A stretch of DNA of 64,000 bases from Ciona savignyi (Eukaryota; Chordata; Ascidiacea; Phlebobranchia; Cionidae), in NCBI GenBank assembly GCA_000149265.1, contig CH000138.1:117482-181481 (forward strand), given 5' to 3'. Positions within the stretch are counted from its first letter, which is position 1; every line of letters starts with the position of its first letter. Shown piece after piece: positions 57,007 through 64,000 of this stretch. The notes beneath the pieces are model-generated. The model saw only the letters and a list, made by a program, of their open reading frames with translations, was not told the origin of the DNA and did no database searches. The translations under genes were made by a program, and so were the position numbers.

Positions 57007-60000
57007 ATGAATTCTGAATTCATAAATGATTTGCTTGAATGTTCTGTTTGCCTAAAGCCATTGGACGAACAAAATAAGGTAATATTTATGCAAGCATTAT
57101 TACAAAACTCACTAAAACTGTGGAAACAAATTCTGACCCTGCCCTAAACACCAAACTAAACCCCAGAACTAAACCTACCCTCGCACTAAAATATTATTTT
57201 AGTTTGCACTTTCCTTATGTCTCTCTTTTCCTCTTAGTTTTCCCTGACCAGTCTTCCAAACATCTTTCAAATAACTAACTGAACCTTCATTCTGCTTTTC
57301 GCAGGTTTTGCCATGTCAACACACATTCTGCAAGTTGTGTCTTCAGACAATTGTGAAGTCACACAAGGAGCTACGTTGCCCGGAATGTCGAGTCCTCGTC
57401 AAGCAGAAGGTAGAAGACCTCCCTGCCAATATTCTGCTCATCAGGCTGCTGGATGGTATCAAGTATCAACAGAACAACAAACCACAAGCAACCGAGAAAC
57501 CTGACTTTCGGCGACATTCAGGTACGGCTTGCCACATTTTTACTTAGGATAAGACAAAATATTCATTTTCTCCTGGTGTTTGTGATATAGCAAGATGCAT
57601 TACACACCGGCAATCGTCAGAATACCTCGATAATTATAAGGGAGCGTTATTATGAGGATATTTGTCAGATTACCTCGCAATCACATCAGGCAGCGTTCTT
57701 ATGAGGGTTATCGTCATATTACCTTGCACCCAATGTCAGGTTACTAAAGCTATTTCAGTGTGTTGTGTGTGATGAAGATGTTCCTACAATTTTATATGAA
57801 CATATCAATCTACTGGCTTCATACAATGTCCGTTAAGTGTCTTGTCAAAACACTCAACTGACTAGTAAGAAATCAGGTTCGAACCTTTAACCTTTTGGCT
57901 CCTAGGTGATGCACAAACCAACCATGCTATTCGGTTGGACTAGTTTGTCAATTTAGTCACCGTAGTTTGCAATTGACATTTTTCTTATCCATTTCCGGGG
58001 GCATTAATTCAAAAACTTGTTCATACAGTTAATAGCAGTGGAAACTTGCTTAAAACCAGAATGCTTAAAGGTGTTAATAACCGAGGTTATATAAATTGTT
58101 GCGCCGCTGTCATAGGATTTTCCGATTGCTTTATTTAACAACGCGTCTTGTTTGATTGGTTCGTTAAAAAACATTAATTCAAACATTAAACAAACATTAA
58201 TTCAAATTCTTGAAGTCAAATTAACACATAATAAAAGAAAAACACATGATTGGGCATTGAAGCGCAAATAAATCATATAAATCGTAAGAATGAATTAAAA
58301 AAAAGAGATCTCGCAGCTTCAGTTTTGTTGTTATAGTAAAAAGAAGTTTAATTTAGACTGTTTTTCATGGATAAACATGTACACGCGAGTGAGGAAATTG
58401 AACAGGGAGCTAAGGACAATCTTCTTTTAGAGCCGTGTTAGCATGCTTCTTATTCTTCATTATTTATTGATTATTACATTTTTTATAATGTAAGTATTAA
58501 TATTTAAATACATAAGACCAGTGCAAAATTTTAGCTTAACTTTATAACAAAAATTTACTTTATACCAAAATTTAAAATTGTTCTATTTACACCTTTATTC
58601 CAGACATATGTTTTATGTGGAAAATTTTGTGCAGGTGGCTCTTTGTTGTGTTTGAATTAGAGCTATAAGGAAAACCAATGTAACACAGTAGCAGTGCTAG
58701 GTGGACACATGTATTTAAACACAATCATTTACGACGTACAACCCCCCAAAGAATAATTTAAATAAAAAAAGTGTGTTGGAGCAAATTGCTTGTTATGTAC
58801 TAGGGAAAAGTGGATGGTATTTGCTATGATGAAACTCTGTAAATACAATCTAAATACTATTTTTTGTAAAATACTATTTAATTTTGAGCTTTATTCTTGG
58901 TTTTATGAATACAAGTCCCAGTTGTACCACAAAACAAAACAAAGTGTGATCAAGCAATGTTTATATTAAGTATACACTCACAGATTTGCAACCGAGATTT
59001 GATGCACCCTTATTCGCCTGCTATATCATTTTTACAAACTTGGAAACCTTATATCATTTTTACAAACTTGAAAACCTTTACAGTGGAAGGAATATTGAGC
59101 TCACCGGTGCCAGCTAGTGGTGGAGCGAAAGACGGGGGATCGGAGGCAAACCTTGTGGATTTGGAGAGACGCCCCATTCACGAACGAGCGATCAGCGAAC
59201 CGTATTCTGCATCTTCTTTGCAGGTAAGCGTTGGTTTGGCCTATAACTGTGGCTATGTCAGAGGGAATTAAAAGGAGGAAAACGGCACAGGAAAATAGAG
59301 ATAGGGAATTAGGGTTAGTGTTAATGTTGTGGTCAGAGTTTTAAGTAGATTACCTACTTTTATTAAGCAGATTTCCTTCATTATTCTTTCCCTACACATT
59401 CCTGTTTCTCGCTCTAGCAATCAGCGCTCAGTAAAAATCTGATTAAATATTAAATTAGCAGATGTAGCCGCCAACTTATGCAAGATACAATAATTTTCAA
59501 ACAACTTTTTAAAATTAAACGATACGTCTTGTAGACAACAGTGCAATAAAGGGTAAACAAAAAGTGAGGTTAGCCTGCTTTAGCAGATGTGGCCTTGAAA
59601 TTGAGAATGAAAATGGAAGGAAAAATAACCTAAAGTAAAATTACACTACTCAGTTGACACTATCAGTTACTTCCTATTTTCATTAAACCCTTCGAATTCG
59701 ACATCTCAAGGGAACAGTTGTCTTGCTCAAAGACCAAACAGTAGGGATGCACAATATAGAATAATTAGGTATTTTAGAATATTCTAGAATAATTAATTTC
59801 GAATCCTATTCTAGAATGTTTTACCATATATTTAAATTTACTATGCTGTGCATATATTTTCTCATTTAAAAAATAGATACCGGGCGGTAAAGGGTAAATG
59901 ATTGTTAAATGAAGTGGACTAGCCCTATACTTTCTACTTAAATTCTATATTGTGAATCCCTACGAAACAGTATCAGATGAGAGCTAGTTCAAGGTAATTT

Positions 60001-63000
60001 TTGCACCACACTTAATAAAAGTATCATGGTTGCCCAAAAATAGACGAAATTTCTTATTATCCGTAAAATGTCCAATTATTACTTTACTGCAATGTGCACC
60101 CCTATGTGAAGGAAGCATTGCATTATTGATAAGATAATGCAATGATTGTTACACAGGTATCCACGGCAACTAGACCTCATGCGAAAGCACTCTTCGACTA
60201 CGAATCTCATATACCAAGGTTTGCTCAATTTTAAACTAGATATGCTTGATTTTTTTTAAAAAAAGTTTGCTCAATTTTTTTAGTTTAAAAGTTTGACCAA
60301 CTGAACTTGATTTTATGAAATTTTATAATAAGCAATGGTATATATATATTAGTATTATTATTAATATATATACACTGTTTCCAAATTAAACATCTGGCAC
60401 TTCCAATTTCTGATTAAGTTTAAAATTAAAACTTCAAATTAACACACTAAGTTATAATACCAACATACATATTTTATTGCGAATAGGATGCACCTTTGTA
60501 CTTTTAATAAATTTAACAACTAGGGCTTTTATGTGTATGTGTATACTACTTATATATACTTATATGACATACCGATAAAATATAATAAATGTTTGAAATG
60601 ATTTTTTTTAAATCAAATTTGTTATTGAAAACAGAACATTTCAATTTACATGTGCCAGTACAAATATATAAATGTATTATGATTTGTCAAATGACATGTA
60701 TTTCTGTTTTAATTTTTATATTTTTAGTCTAGTAACCTATCTTTTGGAGAATAAAATGTATTTTTAAGGCGGCTTAGGAAGCTTTATAGCAAAAAAGATG
60801 TTAAGCTGAGTTTAAAATGGAAGGTAACAGTATTTTTTCATTCAAAAGCATGTACATGCTAACTCAATAAATAGATTATGAACAGTTATTTTAACTTAAT
60901 ATTTTTTGGCTTAGTCTAAGGTGCTCTTATCAGCTGTACTCGTGTTTTGTTTTCACTTCAAATAGCTCTAGTTTGAGTAAACATTCCAACGTATAGAGTT
61001 AATCAAAAGTCTCATGTTACAGTGGATGTTTTAAATTCCAATAAACTGTCCAATTGATACAGTGACCTGGTGTTCAAGAAAGGCGATATGGTGGCGCTAA
61101 CGAAGCGTGTTGACGACAACTGGTTCAGTGGGGAGTGTCATGGTAGAAAGGGTGTCTTCCCCGCAAATTATGTGGAGGTGGGTGAAGTTTGTATATGCGT
61201 GGGTGGCATGGACTATATAGCTATATATATATAAATAATATGCCGGTACATTGAATGTTATTTCTTGTGTTCACCTTTTATATACTTCTCTCTCTTACAC
61301 AGGTTTTATCTGTAATTTCTCTTGTGACATGTGGTGTGTGTACATGTGTGGGTGGCATAAACTATATATGGATATATATATATATACCGTTACATCAAAT
61401 GTATTTTTTTGTGATCACCTTTTAACTTGTAAATGATTGTGTTTAAATACATGTATCCACATAGCATTGCTACTGCGTTACCCCCTTTTCCAGCATTGGT
61501 TTTCATTAAAGCTCTAATTACAACACAACAAGGGGCCTCCTGCACAAAATTTTTCACATAAAACAAGCATTGTCTAAAATAAAGATGTAAATAAAACACT
61601 TTTAAATTTTGGTATAAAGTAAATTTTTAGTATAAAGTTAAGCTAAAATTTTTCTCTCTTACATGGTTGATATCTGTAATTTTCTAGTAATTTCTAGTCA
61701 TCACTCTTTATGTGGGTGGACAGCTGGTTTATTCCATTTCAAATGAACCGAAATCTCCTCCCAATGAGTTTAATTTGACCTGAAATTTAAAGTAAAATAG
61801 CTCAATGCTTTCTGACAACGGAAAACTTCTTTACGAGGGCGGATTAATAGCACACAATAAACTTTGTGTTATTTGTAAGTCAGATTAAGTGTGGATTGGT
61901 GCTTGTTAGTTAAATCATCATGAATTCTATTACCGCTAAATTACATTTCTTAGTGTCAGAATGATAAGCTTAATTCAATTTGTATATGTGCGGCAGGGTT
62001 AACATTTCATAATACAAATTTACTGATTACTTAACTAATACCTTTTATGTCTGAAATAAAACTTAAAATTGCTACTTACACACTCGCTGCAATAGCTCCG
62101 TAACCATCAGTGTGTGTGAGGTGATCTGACGATTGCCTGTGTGTTAATGCCCGTTGCGTTTTCGCATTAGTGGGGAATAAATATTAATATCCTATCCTAC
62201 CACACATATTCCACTGTCAGGACAATGTGTTAGTCTGGATACTAATATCACCATCAAGTAGGTGTGCAAATCTCACCCTTAATCCCTTCAAGGTGTAAAA
62301 AAAATTCTCCAATAATGACTTAAATATTTAAATTTAAAACATGCAGTCCAAACATAGTAATAAAACGCATTTTTGTGTCACTGACTAAAACTATCGATTG
62401 AAAACTACCCTATTTAGTGATAATGTTGTTCCATTTAAAAATTGTACATCTGTAATAAGATTATTAGTGTAGCATAACTCTGGTAAACCGGTAATGTCTT
62501 TAACCTATAAATAAAGTTATGTTTTCATTGGTGTTCGCAAAATTATGTTTGGTTAACTTACCTATTATACTCTGATTAACCCTTAATATTCACAGTTAAT
62601 CTACAACCCTAGTATTATGCTCACACACATCTGTTTATCATCACACTGCAGTAAACATTGCTGAAATGCCGTATTGTGCAGGTTATCCAGCCATTGGCAA
62701 GCGATGGGCCGTATTGTTATGCTCTCTACGACTTCGAATCTAGCGACGCTGAAAAGGACAGGGATTGCTTGACGTTCTCCAAGGTAATTTTCAGGGGAAA
62801 ACTAAAAGGAGGGAAAGCAAGAAGGCGGAAAGGAGGAAAACTGCATACTAAATAAAAGATTAGCACGTTAGAGTTAGTTTTAAACATGGGGTTAGAGTTA
62901 GGTTAGTTTTGGGGTTGATATTAGTGTTTAGAACAGGGTCAAACAAAAATTTACATAGTTTTGTAAGCAGTTTCCCTCCTTCCCGCTTTCCCTCCTTTTA

Positions 63001-63547
63001 GTGTCGCCCTAATTTCCACCATGAGATTTTGTTGTAATGTGATGAATTTAAAAGTTCATGACTGCTGGTGTCAAACTTGTGGTTAATGACACAGCTCTGT
63101 AGAATATGTTGATTCTACAAGGATAAAAATAAGTGCGAGTAACAGCAGAACCACTTGCGTGCGAGTAAGAATTTACTCTTGCAAATGAAATACTATTTAG
63201 CACTACTTTTTGTAAATGTTTAACATTACTGTAATTTTACTTTGTTCGAAAGTGTCCGAATTTTACCACAAGTTTACATGTAGCACCAATTAGCTACCGT
63301 CTCTTTCATAATTGCTGACACTTTCAGTTTTTTATGTCTGGTTTCCATTGTAGCTAGGCGTTACTCTTATAACATATCCATTATCCAACCACTAATATCA
63401 TATCTTCTGATTCCCATTGCGACATTTCTCTCTAACTCATCATTCACCCAGAACGAGAAGATCATTGTGATCCGCAAAGTGGATGAAAACTGGGTGGAAG
63501 GAATGCTCAGGGAGAAGATTGGGATCTTCCCACTTTCCTTCGTTAAG
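57007..63547 (+). CDS. SH3RF1: POSH/SH3RF-type RING and SH3 protein, 5' part (runs off the window)
   Basis: Scaffold and E3 ubiquitin ligase of the POSH family, which links Rac to JNK signalling and acts in membrane trafficking. Exons in window: 57007-57078 (start), 57305-57521, 59084-59223, 60157-60218, 61063-61177, 62682-62783, 63452-63547 (phase 0 exit); 268 codons so far. RING finger at residues 12-55: [31 protein letters not shown], followed by [11 protein letters not shown] as in POSH. First SH3 at about 151-202: [40 protein letters not shown]. Second SH3 at about 213-268: [42 protein letters not shown] proteins carry two more SH3 domains, expected beyond 64000. The ATG is 14 nt after an acceptor (56992). 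The symbol denotes the family; SH3RF1, 2 and 3 cannot be told apart here. Confidence 0.92.
57110..57246 (-). mobile_element. MITE fragment in POSH intron 1
   Basis: Contains CCCTGCCCTAAACACC and ends TTTTCCTCTTAGTTTTCCCT; the left end is missing. Confidence 0.5.
57540..57945 (-). mobile_element. Diverged SINE with an internal tandem repeat, in POSH intron 2
   Basis: The segment ATCGTCAGAATACCTCG-like occurs three times (about 57613, 57662, 57710), so part of the body is expanded; head end GGTTCGAACCTTTAACCTTT. Confidence 0.6.
58004..58186 (-). other. Unexplained small open frame with protein-like composition in POSH intron 2
   Basis: ATG-started minus-strand frame of 60 aa: [40 protein letters not shown], then [20 protein letters not shown]. 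Balanced composition, unlike the AT-rich surroundings. No known domain; no splice sites or promoter identified. Confidence 0.25.
59742..59962. mobile_element. hAT-type MITE in a POSH intron
   Basis: Ends TAGGGATGCACAATATAGAA and TTCTATATTGTGAATCCCTA, inverted repeats differing by one base; flanks CCAAACAG and CGAAACAG form an 8-bp duplication with one change. Confidence 0.85.
62080..62203 (+). mobile_element. SINE 3' half in a POSH intron
   Basis: GCTGCAATAGCTCCGTAACC, GATCTGACGATTGCCTGTGT and tail AATATCCTATCCTACC. Confidence 0.7.
62793..63009 (+). mobile_element. MITE (same family) in a POSH intron
   Basis: Starts AGGGGAAAACTAAAAGGAGG ten bases after the donor of exon 62682-62783, ends CCCTCCTTTTAGTGTCGCCC. 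Flanks TAATTTTC and TAATTTCC look like an 8-bp target duplication. Confidence 0.8.
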
Positions 63548-63838
63548 GTGACTATTTTCGTGCAGAATTGTGTTCATTTTTATCCCCAACGACAAAGATT
63601 AGCATGCATATAAGGACTGAGCATCATTTGAGCAGTTAACTGTTCGTTAACCACTAACACTATCAAGTCAGTGATAAGATTGGGATATTTACATTTTTCT
63701 TCGTCAAGGTGACTATTTTCGTGCAGAATTGTGTTCATTTTTATACTCAACACCAAAGATTGACATGCGTATTAGGATCAGTTGAGCAGTAACTGGTTAA
63801 CGGATTTGTTGCTCGTTAACCACAAATACTATCAAGTT
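63515..63838 (+). repeat. Tandem duplication of exon end, donor and intron in the POSH gene (161-bp offset)
   Basis: AAGATTGGGATCTTCCCACT, CTTCGTTAAGGTGACTATTT and GTGCAGAATTGTGTTCATTT at 63515 onward recur at 63676 onward with changes; CGTTAACCAC and ACTATCAAGT also repeat. Confidence 0.85.
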
Positions 63839-63967
63839 TAGAGTTAGTTTTAAACATGAGGTTGGAATTTTGGGGTTGAGATTAGGGTTTAGGGCAGGGT
63901 TTAAATTAGTTTTCGTAATTTTAGTGAGCAGTTTCCCTTCTTCCCTCTTCTCTATTCAGTGTTGCCC
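63836..63967 (+). mobile_element. MITE fragment (same family)
   Basis: Middle and right end only: TTAGAGTTAGTTTTAAACAT to ATTCAGTGTTGCCC. Confidence 0.55.
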
Positions 63968-64000
63968 TTGACTCCCCATATTCACTTGGGACATTATCAA

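Overview
This AT-rich, intron-dense window is animal nuclear DNA, and it most resembles a tunicate of the genus Ciona. The evidence is the close vertebrate-like gene set with very short introns (down to about 62 nt), start codons sitting just after lone splice acceptors (as expected where spliced-leader trans-splicing is common), and many copies of a tRNA-derived SINE and of short terminal-inverted-repeat MITEs of the kind known from Ciona. The species call is inference; nothing was searched.

Layout. 1.3-5.5 kb, plus strand: a seven-exon rhodopsin-class GPCR of the lysophospholipid/cannabinoid type that lacks the usual DRY and NPxxY motifs. 5.6-7.5 kb: a duplicated repeat block. 7.8-11.0 kb, minus strand: a secreted-type gene with two trefoil (P-type) domains, a cysteine-rich middle and an acidic tail; its first exon was not found. 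12.0-12.35 kb, plus strand: a candidate tiny secreted peptide gene with 27-bp coding repeats. 12.4-19.5 kb: no gene seen, mainly repeats.

19.6-44.7 kb, minus strand: a complete 12-exon GALNT7-type polypeptide N-acetylgalactosaminyltransferase (about 608 aa). Its introns carry a tRNA-Pro(AGG) gene, a tRNA-like pseudogene and, on the opposite strand, a nested multi-exon gene of unknown function (33.6-38.6 kb) with a CtBP-type PTDLS motif. 45.3-53.6 kb, plus strand: EXOSC10/Rrp6, the nuclear exosome 3'-5' exonuclease (9 exons, about 856 aa), divergent from GALNT7 across about 645 bp. 57.0 kb to the window end, plus strand: the 5' part of a POSH/SH3RF-type RING and SH3 protein, which continues beyond the window.

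The genes are unrelated in function (receptor signalling, mucosal-type secreted protein, Golgi O-glycosylation, RNA decay, JNK scaffold/E3 ligase). The strongest unusual observations are: a SINE fragment whose 25-bp target duplication copied the splice acceptor of GALNT7 exon 8; a duplicated start-codon region before EXOSC10; the nested gene with a GC-AG intron; the two-trefoil gene; and the candidate secreted repeat peptide. No retroviral, LTR or Polinton-like element was recognised.
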